From an uncultured Opitutia bacterium (lineage in GTDB: Bacteria; Verrucomicrobiota; Verrucomicrobiia; Opitutales; Opitutaceae): a stretch of 64,000 nt of DNA. The position numbers and the translations under genes were made by a program. The notes beneath the pieces were generated by a model. That model had not been told where the DNA came from and did not search any database. It saw nothing but the letters and a program-made list of their open reading frames with translations. The stretch is from assembly GCA_903840415.1 (NCBI GenBank), contig CAIMFY010000009.1, positions 33,952 to 97,951 of the forward strand, read 5' to 3'. Shown piece after piece: positions 27,351 through 35,349 of the stretch (positions are counted from its first letter, which is position 1; each line of letters starts with the position of its first letter).

Positions 27351-29594
27351 TCAGATGGTCTGCGCTTTGAATGGGCGGGCGAGCCAAGCGAGAAGGCTGA
27401 GAGAAAGAAGCGACAGCGCGGCACCGAAGACAAAATGCGTGGGCCGGTAGCCAAGTTCGACGTGCGAAACACCGGCGGGCAGCGCGACGCCACGCATCCA
27501 GCCATTGACGGGCATGACCGGCACGGCGGAACCGTTGACGGTTGCGCGCCAGCCGGGATACCACGCTTCCGCCAGCGTGAGGAGTGCCGGAGTGCCGGTG
27601 CTGACCCGAAGACGCAGGTGATTGCGTGAAAAATCCTTCCACTGCACTGCATCGATTGTGGCTGGTATCGTCGCGGAGTTTTTGTCTGCGGCGAAATCAG
27701 CGGACCACGGTGACTCTAGCAGGGCTGATTGACTGGCGTCGTGCCCGGCGGCCAGACGACCAGCGGCTTCGCGCCAGTCGGCCACCTGCCGAGTGTGATG
27801 GACGAGCCACGCGCGGGGTGGTGCGGGGCGAATTTCGATTTGGCTGGAACGCAGATCCAGCGAGGCGGATTGCGCTACCCACGGAACGGGGAACGGTCCT
27901 TTTGCCGCGAAAATTTCGAACGCATAGATGTCGCTCATAGCCGGCGGTTCAAAGCCGACTGCCCAGTGGACGTAGTTCCAGACGCGTTCGAGGGCGAGCG
28001 CCTCGGAGCCGGCGAAAGTGCCAAAGCCGTAAATCATGCCGGCGTTGGCGCGAACGGCTTTGGGTGGCGCGAAAATGCGCGGGGGCGGGGCGTGAAGCAC
28101 AAGCTGGCCCGACTCATGGAGCGCGGCGACGAGCGGCGCCTCGAGCGCATAGTTTTGCGACGTCACGAAAATGCGCTTCAGGCCGACATCGGTCATCAGC
28201 AAATCGACCATCAGGCCGACCGCGAGGGCGAGACCACCAAGGGTTCGCAGCCGTTGCGAACGGGCGGCGAGCCAGAGGACGGCAGCCATGGTGGCGGCGG
28301 AAAAATAGAGGACTGGCCGGCCAATGTCGGCCTGGCTGTGAACGGACAAAAAGCCCAGCAGCAGGAACAGCCCTAGCGCGGTGCCGCCGAGTCGCGCGAG
28401 TTGTCGTCGTGGCGTTTCCCGAGAGGAAACCAAGAGCGTGGCCGAGATGATGAGCGCCAAGATGAGCACCGCGCCAGAGCGGCCATGCACCCGGAAGCTG
28501 GCATATCCCGGCAGCATTTTGACCAACACGGGAAAGAGCGGCGTGTGCTCGCCAGCGGCGATGAGCCCAAGTCCCAGCACGACCAGCCACAACGCGCGCA
28601 CGGAGCGATCCCGGACTCGCATGAGTCCCGACACACCCAGCAGCGTCACCGCGGCGCCCGGGTAGAGCAGCAGTTCCCAATCTACCGTATAACCTTTGGC
28701 GACGCTCGGCGTGAGTGCGGAGAGCCAGTGGGGCCACGCCATCGAGCCGACAGCGGTGAAATCTGCGCGTGCTGTGCCTCGGTTGCTTTGTTGCACGAGT
28801 TCGGCCAGCGGCACCATCGCCACGCCGGTGGTTGCGAACCCCAACGCGTAGGCAGCGGCCACGCGCCAACCGTCCTGGAACCAGCCACGGAGCAACGCGC
28901 GTCCGTTCCAAGTGAGTCGTCGGCCAGCCAGCAGCAGCGCAACCGCGATGGCGCAGTTCCAATAAACTTGCGGGGCGCCGGCGAGCAGTTGCCAGGCGGA
29001 CACGGCAGCGAGCCACGCCACCGCCCGGCGGTCGCCGATATCCTGCACTTGGAGCCCTGCTTCGAGCAGCATCGGGAGCAACAGATAGGAAAAAACAAAC
29101 TGCACATGCCCGGCCTGGTAGTGCCCGGTGATTTTTCCGCTTAAGACGAAAACCAAGCCCGCGCAGAGGGCAGGCGCCCGCGCCGCACCGAGACGAAGAC
29201 AAAGTTTCGCCGTGGACCACGCGGCCGCCGAGGCGTGCAACCACGCCAATAGGATCATGCCCCAAAACGATCCGAACAGCAGATAGGCGATCGTGCCTGG
29301 CCAAAATACCAAGGCCTGAGGATCCGCAGCGAAGGGCCGACCGAGGCTAGCAAGCGGATTCCAGAAGGGAAACTCGCCGCCGCCTAGACTAGCGCGGTAG
29401 TAGGTGAGGTAGGGTAGGAGAATTGAGCGGTAGTCGAGCGCATCGAACGGCGTGGGTGGCACGGCAAAAATAAAAACCGTCGCCACAAATGCGCCCACGA
29501 TCAATGCGATGGTAGCGCGCAGCCCGATTAGTTCGTGGCGTAGCGCAACGATCGGACGTTCGGGCGGGTGGGGCGCGGAATGCACTCGCCTCAT
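27351..29594 (-). CDS. YfhO-family polytopic membrane protein
   Basis: A ~747-residue protein. An N-terminal membrane helix is followed by a loop with PPTPFDALDYRSILLPYLTYYRASLGG and many helices to about residue 480. An extracytoplasmic domain follows, and then a C-terminal beta region (AWYPGWRATVNG...GVALPAG) and a final helix. This is the YfhO-type arrangement, related to GT-C glycosyltransferases. ATG 29594 (MRRVHSAPH) was chosen; an in-frame start at 29666 would add an unlikely polar leader. Function is unknown beyond a probable role in cell-surface glycan or lipid modification. Confidence 0.8.
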   Translation of the reverse strand: MRRVHSAPHPPERPIVALRHELIGLRATIALIVGAFVATVFIFAVPPTPFDALDYRSILLPYLTYYRASLGGGEFPFWNPLASLGRPFAADPQALVFWPGTIAYLLFGSFWGMILLAWLHASAAAWSTAKLCLRLGAARAPALCAGLVFVLSGKITGHYQAGHVQFVFSYLLLPMLLEAGLQVQDIGDRRAVAWLAAVSAWQLLAGAPQVYWNCAIAVALLLAGRRLTWNGRALLRGWFQDGWRVAAAYALGFATTGVAMVPLAELVQQSNRGTARADFTAVGSMAWPHWLSALTPSVAKGYTVDWELLLYPGAAVTLLGVSGLMRVRDRSVRALWLVVLGLGLIAAGEHTPLFPVLVKMLPGYASFRVHGRSGAVLILALIISATLLVSSRETPRRQLARLGGTALGLFLLLGFLSVHSQADIGRPVLYFSAATMAAVLWLAARSQRLRTLGGLALAVGLMVDLLMTDVGLKRIFVTSQNYALEAPLVAALHESGQLVLHAPPPRIFAPPKAVRANAGMIYGFGTFAGSEALALERVWNYVHWAVGFEPPAMSDIYAFEIFAAKGPFPVPWVAQSASLDLRSSQIEIRPAPPRAWLVHHTRQVADWREAAGRLAAGHDASQSALLESPWSADFAADKNSATIPATIDAVQWKDFSRNHLRLRVSTGTPALLTLAEAWYPGWRATVNGSAVPVMPVNGWMRGVALPAGVSHVELGYRPTHFVFGAALSLLSLSLLAWLARPFKAQTI

Positions 29595-29786
29595 GAAAGA
29601 CCGCCCGATGGGCGCGTCACTCCCGAATGTGCGTCGAGGTGGGACAATTCTGGCTCGGTCTCCCACCGCCTGAAACGCGGGCCTATTCGTGCCGGGAGCC
29701 GACGGAGGCGGTGGCGGGGTAAATTTGATTTCAGCACTTGCGCGGGGATTTTATTTCCTGCAACGTGCGCGGCTCTTGGAGTGAAT

Positions 29787-29861
29787 GGCGCGGTAGCCAA
29801 GTGGTAAGGCCGAGCTCTGCAAAAGCTCTATGCGCCGGTTCAATTCCGGCCCGCGCCTCCA
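29787..29861 (+). tRNA. tRNA-Cys (GCA)
   Basis: The acceptor stem GGCGCGG (29787-29793) pairs with CCGCGCC (29851-29857). Discriminator T and encoded CCA (29859-29861) follow. The anticodon stem GAGCT/AGCTC surrounds loop CTGCAAA, giving anticodon GCA at 29819-29821. T-arm GGTTCAATTCC is present. A recombinase gene begins 175 bp downstream, so this tRNA probably marks the left edge of an island. Confidence 0.95.
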
Positions 29862-29910
29862 AGATTAACCTGCTTGTGCAGGAGTGGTTAAGGAGTCGCG
29901 GGGTCCGAAG

Positions 29911-29934
29911 TGGACACCAAAATGGACACCAAAA
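29911..29934 (+). repeat. Tandem 12-bp repeat between tRNA-Cys and integrase
   Basis: Two exact adjacent copies of TGGACACCAAAA lie at 29911-29922 and 29923-29934, 49 bp after the tRNA and about 100 bp before the integrase ATG. The position suits an arm-type binding site for the recombinase or an excisionase; this is inference. Confidence 0.6.
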
Positions 29935-30036
29935 TCACCCCTCCCCGAGGATTTCGCGTAACCGGCGCTAACCCGCCGACTACTCGCTAACCCTCCGGAA
30001 TCGGTTGCCTCTATCATCGCGGTTGCGTCCAAAACC

Positions 30037-31092
30037 ATGAAAGCACGCTACCGTCTCATTCGTCGGGGAAACCGGAAAATCTCGTTCTATCTCGTCGACT
30101 CGCGCACGGGGAAACGCACCAGTCTGCACACGGCGGACAAGGATGCCGCCCAACAGATCGTCGCGGCCAGGAACCAGGCCGAGCGTCAGCCGCTCCTCAA
30201 TCTCCAACTCGCCAAGGCCTATCTGTCCGGGACCGACAGCGGGGTCCAGACGCGCACCTGGCAGCAGGCGATCGAGGCCCTCACGCAAATGAAGCAGGGG
30301 GCGAACCGGGCGCGCTGGAAGCGCGTCTTAAGCGACAAGGCGTTCGCGCCCCTGTGGCCCAAGGTCATCGTGGAGACCAATGCCGAACTCCTGCTGAAAG
30401 TGCTCCAGCACGGCTGTGTTTCCACAAACATCTACCTGCGCCGGCTGCACAATTTCTGCGTTGATATGAACTGGCTGCCGTGGCCGCTGATCGCCAAGCG
30501 GCAGTGGCCGGTGATCCGATTCAAGGAAAAGCGCGCCATCACGGCGGAGGAGCACGCCAGGATCCTGGAGCGCGAGAGAAATCCCGAGCGGAAGGCGTTC
30601 TACCAGCTCGCCTGGCACTTTGGGGCCTCGCAGTCCGATTTGGCGAACCTCCAGGCCGAGGATGTGGACTGGCCTGCGCGGATCGTCTGTTTCATCCGGC
30701 AAAAGGTGCGCTGGCGGGACCAGCAACCGCCCCAGATCCGATTTGGCCAGGAGGTTGAGGCGATCCTCGCCACGCTGCCGAAGACCGGGCCGCTGTTCCC
30801 TTACCTGCGAAACGTGGAGCCCGGACATCGGGCGACCGAATTTCGGCAGCGTTGCATCGGCCTTGGGATTCGAGGGGTCACTTTGCACAGCTACCGGTAT
30901 GCGTGGGCCGAACGGGCCAAGGTGGTGGGCTATCCCGAACGGTTCGCGCAGCTCGCGCTCGGGCACAACAGCAAGGCGGTTCACCGCGCCTATTCCCGCA
31001 AGGCGCAGGTCACCTTACCGCCGTTGGAGGAATACGAAAGGAACATGGCGGCTGCCGCCGTCATTCCCATGCCTTTGCCGGCGACAGGTTGA
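30037..31092 (+). CDS. Tyrosine recombinase (island integrase) with atypical active site
   Basis: A 351-residue site-specific recombinase. The N-terminal part holds arm/core-binding domains (KISFYLVDSRTGKRTSLHTAD). The catalytic domain (about residue 170 on) has the His-x-x-Arg box in LHSYRYAWAERA, the later LGHNSKAVHRAY with His and the nucleophilic Tyr, and a beta-strand Lys in FIRQKVRW. The first catalytic Arg, normally in a TGLRxxE motif, is replaced: the segment reads FGASQSDLANL. From memory this SQSD variant recurs in verrucomicrobial integrases. Position after tRNA-Cys suggests integration at that gene. Confidence 0.88.
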   Translation: MKARYRLIRRGNRKISFYLVDSRTGKRTSLHTADKDAAQQIVAARNQAERQPLLNLQLAKAYLSGTDSGVQTRTWQQAIEALTQMKQGANRARWKRVLSDKAFAPLWPKVIVETNAELLLKVLQHGCVSTNIYLRRLHNFCVDMNWLPWPLIAKRQWPVIRFKEKRAITAEEHARILERERNPERKAFYQLAWHFGASQSDLANLQAEDVDWPARIVCFIRQKVRWRDQQPPQIRFGQEVEAILATLPKTGPLFPYLRNVEPGHRATEFRQRCIGLGIRGVTLHSYRYAWAERAKVVGYPERFAQLALGHNSKAVHRAYSRKAQVTLPPLEEYERNMAAAAVIPMPLPATG

Positions 31093-31199
31093 ATGCCCCG
31101 GCGCGGCTCCGTGGTGCACACGGTGCCTCGATGCCCCAGCCCCCATGCAGGCCTGACGAAGGCCACCATCCATCGAAATAGATTGCTTCTCTTGAAAAC

Positions 31200-31484
31200 G
31201 TGAGCACTATTTCAAAATTGAAATTTGACTGGGACCCCGCCAAGAGCGCGGGCAACGAAGCCAAGCACGGCCTGAGCCTTGGTTCCGCTGAGGTGCTCTG
31301 GGCGGGCCCCGTCGTTACACTCCCTTCAAAGTATCCGGGCGAGTTGCGGCATCTCGCTATTGGTCTGATTGAGGGGCTCCACTGGACCGTTGTCTACGCC
31401 CCGCGCGGCGACAGCTTCCGTCTGATCTCCGCCCGCCGCTCCCGCTCAAATGAAAAAGCTCTCTTCCAAAAACTCTTCAACTAA
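31200..31484 (+). CDS. brnT: BrnT-family toxin
   Basis: A 94-residue protein starting (GTG) MSTISKLKFDWDPAKSAGNEAKHGLSL. The FxWDxxKxxxNxxKHG motif is the hallmark of BrnT, a RelE-fold ribonuclease toxin. The C-terminal strand FRLISARRSRSNEKALF supplies the conserved ISAR segment. The 3' end overlaps the next gene by 35 nt, so the two form a toxin-first type II operon inside the island. Confidence 0.88.
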   Translation: MSTISKLKFDWDPAKSAGNEAKHGLSLGSAEVLWAGPVVTLPSKYPGELRHLAIGLIEGLHWTVVYAPRGDSFRLISARRSRSNEKALFQKLFN

Positions 31485-31737
31485 GGCCACGACCACGGCC
31501 CGAAACCTTGAGACGCGCTTCGATGCGGGCCAGGACGTGCTCGACTACTTCGATGTTCCCCGCGCGGTTGTCACCCACGGCGGCGCCCGTCCCGGCGCTG
31601 GTCGCAAACCTGCGGGCAAGCTGCGCAAGACCGTGAAGCTTTCGCCCGCCGCCGTGCGCCGGTTTCAGGCCTATGCGCGGCGCAAGAAACTGCCCAACTT
31701 CTCCGCGGCTTTGGAGGACGTTTCGGCGGCACTGTGA
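31450..31737 (+). CDS. brnA: BrnA-like antitoxin
   Basis: A 95-residue protein. The N-terminal half has RFDAGQDVLDYFDVPRAV, the BrnT-binding type of segment. An Arg/Gly/Pro linker with AT-hook flavour (GGARPGAGRKPAGK) follows, then a ribbon-helix-helix domain (LRKTVKLSPAAVRRFQAYARRKKL). It is cotranscribed with brnT with a 35-nt overlap. The 3' part of this gene is duplicated about 2 kb downstream, where an IS21 element interrupts the copy. Confidence 0.75.
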   Translation: MKKLSSKNSSTKATTTARNLETRFDAGQDVLDYFDVPRAVVTHGGARPGAGRKPAGKLRKTVKLSPAAVRRFQAYARRKKLPNFSAALEDVSAAL

Positions 31738-31990
31738 TACTCAGCCGCCCACCAACATCGGCAGGCTGTTTTTAGGCGGATAGCCGTCCTCCGCCATCAG
31801 CGGGCAACGGCCTTTTTGTGCCGGTTCTTATGCTTCCAATGCTGGCCGATTGTGTTCGTGACCTTCGCCAGCCAGGTGCGGTCTTTTGCGAGTTCCAAGA
31901 CGTCCGCCGCGGCGAAATACTTGACGCTGTTCGGCGCCGGATTGCCCAGCGGCCTAAGCAGCCTGGCGGTGACCAGGACTGACACATCAT
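31621..31990 (+). repeat. Direct repeat, copy 1 (about 370 bp)
   Basis: The segment from the middle of brnA (CTGCGCAAGACCGTGA at 31621) to about 31990 recurs with roughly 90% identity by eye at 33601-33643 plus 36348-36678; that second copy is split by an IS21 element. It contains the 3' half of brnA and, on the other strand, the 3' part of a small hypothetical gene. Copy 1 keeps brnA complete but truncates the hypothetical. Confidence 0.85.
31797..31985 (-). pseudogene. 5'-truncated copy of the 115-aa hypothetical at 36425-36772
   Basis: A 62-codon frame whose product (VTARLLRPLGNPAPNSVKYF onward) is nearly identical to residues ~36-95 of the complete protein encoded at 36425-36772. The N-terminal ~35 residues with the LTAEQAAWVLNCQPHD motif are missing, because the direct repeat ends at ~31990. 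It is probably non-functional debris from the duplication. Confidence 0.75.
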
Positions 31991-32124
31991 GCGCTTTGAC
32001 TCGTGGGATGCGCCCACACTTTTCGCGGTTGTGGCGCTGAGCGCCCTCTTATTGGCGTTCTTCGAGCGAACCCTGCCGGTGTGGCGTTGACGAGTTGGAG
32101 GTGGGCGTAATTGGCTTGAATATT

Positions 32125-32142
32125 CGCTATTCGCGAATAGCG
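32125..32142. promoter_or_regulatory. Perfect 18-bp palindrome, probable operator
   Basis: CGCTATTCGCGAATAGCG is a perfect 18-bp inverted repeat ending 7 bp before the ATG of a helix-turn-helix gene at 32150. There is no Shine-Dalgarno sequence between them. The position over the likely transcription start suggests autorepression by that protein. Confidence 0.6.
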
Positions 32143-32149
32143 TATTTCC

Positions 32150-32668
32150 ATGGTGGCCAAATCGCAGGATGTGCTGGTGGTGCTCAAGATTGCCTTGGGC
32201 GGGCTGCAGCATTCCTACGCCGATTTGGCGATCCAACTTGGGATGAGCGCTTCAGAGGTGCATGCCTCGGTGCGGCGCCTCATCGACGCGCGCCTGCTAG
32301 ATCCCCAAACGAAAGACGTCCGCCGGGAGGCTTTGCGCAACTATCTCGTGTATGGCGTGCCGCACGCGTTTCCAGCGAGTCCAAAGGAAATCACGCGCGG
32401 CATGCCGACCGCATGGGCCGCCCCCGCGATGGCAAATAAGACCGTGGGCCCGGACCAAGTTCCACCCGTTTGGCCCGATCCGGAGGGCAATGTGCAGGGC
32501 GCAGCGGTGGAGCCTCTTTACGGCAGCGTGCCGCTTGCGGCGCGCCAAGACCCGGAACTCTATGCCATGCTCGCGTTGGTTGATGCCTTGCGGATCGGCC
32601 GCGCCCGCGAACGCAGCATCGCAGAGCAAGAGATCGGCCAGCGTTTGAAACCCCATGTCGCAGCCTAA
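32150..32668 (+). CDS. Winged-helix/HTH regulator paired with a nucleotidyltransferase
   Basis: A 172-residue protein. The N-terminal ~65 residues form a predicted winged helix (DLAIQLGMSASEVHASVRRLIDARLL). A conserved-looking central stretch (RGMPTAWAAPAMANK) and a PVWPDPEGNVQGAAVEPLY segment follow, with a helical C-terminus. From memory, proteins of this type sit next to nucleotidyltransferase-fold genes, as here: the next gene starts 14 nt before this stop. The pairing is reminiscent of AbiE-like type IV toxin-antitoxin modules, but family membership was not established. Confidence 0.7.
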   Translation: MVAKSQDVLVVLKIALGGLQHSYADLAIQLGMSASEVHASVRRLIDARLLDPQTKDVRREALRNYLVYGVPHAFPASPKEITRGMPTAWAAPAMANKTVGPDQVPPVWPDPEGNVQGAAVEPLYGSVPLAARQDPELYAMLALVDALRIGRARERSIAEQEIGQRLKPHVAA

Positions 32669-33348
32669 TCTCTCGGCGATGCGCGCGGTTGCGGACCGCT
32701 TGGACAGTTCGGGATTGGACTATGCCTTCGTCGGCGGCTCGATTGTGAACTTACTGCTCGACCATCCGGCGATGTCGCCCGCACGCCCGACGGATGATGT
32801 CGATGTGATCGTGGAGACCGTGACCTCCCGCCGGCACTCAGACGTGGAGGCAGCGCTGAGGCGACTGGGTTTCGAGCACGACATGCGGGAAAACGCGCCG
32901 CGCTGCCGTTGGGTGTTGGGCGATCTCACCGTTGACATCATGCCGACCGATGGCGCGTTCCTCGGGCTCAACACGACTTGGTTCAAGGAAGCGCTCGACA
33001 CCGCGACAGATGTATCCGTCGCCAGCACCCGCCTGCGGTTGATTTCGCCGATTGCATTTATCGTGATTAAGCACGTCGCATTCTGTGATCGCGGCGGCGG
33101 CGATTACTACGGGAGCCACGATTTGGAGGATCTCATTACGGTCGTGGATGGTCGCGAGCACATCGCTGTCGAGGTGGATAGCTCTCCCGCGGGGATGCGC
33201 GCCTATGTGCGCTGATGCCATGCGAGCGATGCTGGCCACGCCGGCGTTCGACGAGGCTTTGCTAGGCCACTTGCCAGGGGATCGTGCGAGCCAGCAGCGT
33301 CTGCCCAGTTTGCGACGAAAGCTGCAAGCCATCGCCGCGCTGGCTTGA
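32655..33348 (+). pseudogene. Nucleotidyltransferase-fold protein, frameshifted near its 3' end
   Basis: The frame encodes FVGGSIVNLLLDHPAMSPAR...TDDVDVIVE, the GGS...DhD signature of nucleotidyltransferase-fold proteins (compare AbiEii and MNT families). WVLGDLTVDIMPTDG follows, supplying a third acidic residue. The frame stops at TGA 33213-33215. The +1 frame immediately continues a typical family C-terminus (DAMRAMLATPAFDEALLGHLPGD) to 33348. Removing the T at 33213 joins the two, so a single-base gain has cut off ~45 residues. The catalytic part is intact, so the short product (186 aa) may still act. It overlaps the HTH gene by 14 nt. Confidence 0.72.
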
Positions 33349-33643
33349 AGGTTGGGGCGGTAGTGTGATGGCACCGACTGCCATTCCAAACCTGAAGGAA
33401 TAGTCGGCAATTGGCAGCGGCCAGAAGTACTGGGTGAGTTCAGCTAAGACCAGGCAGGTCAAGACGAGGACCGGAGGCGGATGGATTCTACCCACGCCGG
33501 GTTATTCGCCCGACGCCGGGGCTTGCACCAGGACAACGCACCGACGATTTGAGCCCCTGCGCCCAGACGTGCGTTAAGAAATCGGGAACCCGCGGCCACG
33601 CTGCGCAAGACCGTGAGGCTTTCGCCCGCCGCCGTGCGCCGGT

Positions 33644-33694
33644 TGTCACCGGTCACCCAAAACCAGCCAGGTAAGGTCGATTCAAAACCAGCCA
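33644..33694 (+). repeat. IS21 left terminal repeats
   Basis: The terminal inverted repeat TGTCACCGGTCAC is followed by CAAAACCAGCCA at 33658-33669 and again at 33683-33694 (25-bp spacing). Multiple terminal repeats of this kind are the transposase-binding sites in IS21 elements. Confidence 0.9.
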
Positions 33695-33747
33695 CCTTGA
33701 GAGGGTAATTTACCTCGTCGGCGAAGATCGCTTCGCCGGTGGGCGTA

Positions 33748-35349
33748 ATGAACCAACTCAACGTGAGCATTCAACAATCGATAGTCGCCCTTATCGCTAG
33801 AGGCTGGTCGCAGCGCCGGATCGCCCGGGAGCTGCAGCTGGATCGCGCGACGGTGGCGCGCTACGCGCAACCGGTGGTGGCAAAACCAGCCACCATTTCG
33901 ACCCACGGCTCGGACGAGGCGGCGGATTCAAAACCAGCCAGTCACCCGGCCCACGGCTCGGCGCCCGAGTCCGATTCAAAACCAGCCAGCAATTCGACCC
34001 ACGGCTCCGGCGCGGCTCCGCCAGCAAAACCAGCCATTTCGACCCACGGCGCCACGGCCGGTCGCAAGAGCTTGTGCACGCCGTTCGCGACCGTGATCAC
34101 CACGAGTCTCGAGCTCGGTTTGTCCGCGCAGCGGATCTATCAGGACCTCGTCCGCGAGCACGCCTACACGGGCGGTTATCAGTCGGTCAAACGCTTCACC
34201 CGAAAGGTGGCGCATAAACTCGAACTGCCGTTTCGTCGGATGGAGTGCGAGCCCGGCGACGAGCTGCAGATCGACTTTGGGTGCGGCGCATGGATCAAGG
34301 AAGACGAGCGCCGCCGGCGCCGGCCGCATTTGTTTCGCGCCGTGCTCAGTCATTCCCGCAAGGGCTACAGCGAGGTCGTCTGGCGTCAGGACACCGAGAC
34401 CTTGATTCGGTGCGTGGAGAACGCGTTTCGCTTCTTCGGCGGCGTCACCGCGGTGCTCGTCCCGGATAATCTGAAGGCCGCGGTGCTCCACTCCGACTGG
34501 TTCGACCCCGAGTTAAATCCGAAGATGAGTGCCTTCTGCGCGCATTACGGCACCACGCTGTTGCCGACGAAGCCGGCGATGCCGCGGCACAAGGGCAAGA
34601 TCGAGGCCGGCGTAAAATACGCGCAGGCGAACGCACTCAAGGGCCGCGAGTTTGCGAGTCTCGCCGCGCAAAACACGTTTCTCGCCGACTGGGAGCGCAC
34701 CGTCGCCGACACGAGGATTCACGGCACGATCCGCCAGCAGGTCGGCACGTTCTTCACGCAAGTCGAGCAGCCGAAGCTGCGGGCGTTGCCGTCGTCCCTG
34801 TTCCCGTGCTTCGAGGAAGCCCCGCGTAAGGTGCACCGCGATGGCCACGTCGCTTATCAACGCGCCTATTACTCGGTGCCGCCGGAGCATGTCGGCTGCG
34901 ACGTGTGGGTGCGCGCCGAGACGCGGCTCGTCCGGATCTACAACCAGCGGTTCGCGCCCATCGCCGTGCATGTGCGCGCCGAGCCCGGTCGCTTCGCGAC
35001 CGATCAGGCGCATATCCACAGTCACAAGCGGGTCATCGTCGAACGCGGCGCCGACTATCTGTTGGAACGTTGTCGGCTGCTCGGCGCGCACTGTGGCGCG
35101 TGGGCCGAGGGTTTAATGGCGCAGCGTGGTCCCGAAGGACTGCGCGTGTTGCAGGGATTGTTGGCGCTCGCCCGCGAGCATCCCATCGGGGTGCTCGAGC
35201 ACGCGTGCGGCCGCGCGGTGCACGTCGGCTTGTGGCGCCTGAAGGAACTGCGCCGGCTCGTTCAGGACGGCGAGCACGTCGTGCAGGTCGATTTTTTGCA
35301 GGCTCATCCGCTCATCCGCGATCTGAGCCACTACCAGCTTGAACCATGA
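33748..35349 (+). CDS. istA: IS21-family transposase IstA
   Basis: About 533 residues from ATG 33748; a GTG 9 nt upstream is possible. An N-terminal helix-turn-helix (ALIARGWSQRRIARELQLDRATVARY) is followed by an unusual low-complexity linker made of 16-residue repeats (KPA...THG units, ~45-100). The DDE catalytic core comes next: Asp in ELQIDFGCGAW, Asp in VLVPDNLKAAV, Glu in HKGKIEAGVKYA. A C-terminal domain ends the protein. The gene overlaps istB by 4 nt. The linker is encoded by DNA carrying four copies of the element's terminal binding motif. Confidence 0.93.
   Translation: MNQLNVSIQQSIVALIARGWSQRRIARELQLDRATVARYAQPVVAKPATISTHGSDEAADSKPASHPAHGSAPESDSKPASNSTHGSGAAPPAKPAISTHGATAGRKSLCTPFATVITTSLELGLSAQRIYQDLVREHAYTGGYQSVKRFTRKVAHKLELPFRRMECEPGDELQIDFGCGAWIKEDERRRRRPHLFRAVLSHSRKGYSEVVWRQDTETLIRCVENAFRFFGGVTAVLVPDNLKAAVLHSDWFDPELNPKMSAFCAHYGTTLLPTKPAMPRHKGKIEAGVKYAQANALKGREFASLAAQNTFLADWERTVADTRIHGTIRQQVGTFFTQVEQPKLRALPSSLFPCFEEAPRKVHRDGHVAYQRAYYSVPPEHVGCDVWVRAETRLVRIYNQRFAPIAVHVRAEPGRFATDQAHIHSHKRVIVERGADYLLERCRLLGAHCGAWAEGLMAQRGPEGLRVLQGLLALAREHPIGVLEHACGRAVHVGLWRLKELRRLVQDGEHVVQVDFLQAHPLIRDLSHYQLEP
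33881..34036 (+). repeat. 48-bp tandem repeats in istA carrying the terminal-repeat motif
   Basis: CAAAACCAGCCA occurs at 33881, 33929, 33977 and 34025, exactly 48 bp apart, each followed by a degenerate unit ending in a CCCACGGC-like block. Translated, each unit is about 16 residues beginning KPA and containing THG or AHG. The same 12-mer forms the subterminal repeats at both element ends. Confidence 0.9.

Noticed and set aside
33262..33495. Minus-strand hydrophobic frame between the nucleotidyltransferase and the IS21 element
   Set aside because: One hydrophobic stretch only, no family recognised, no partner context; it also overlaps the pseudogene end.
33881..34036. Regularly spaced repeats resembling a small CRISPR array
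   Set aside because: The units are direct 48-bp tandem repeats in frame within istA and lack constant repeat plus unique spacer structure; no cas genes are present.
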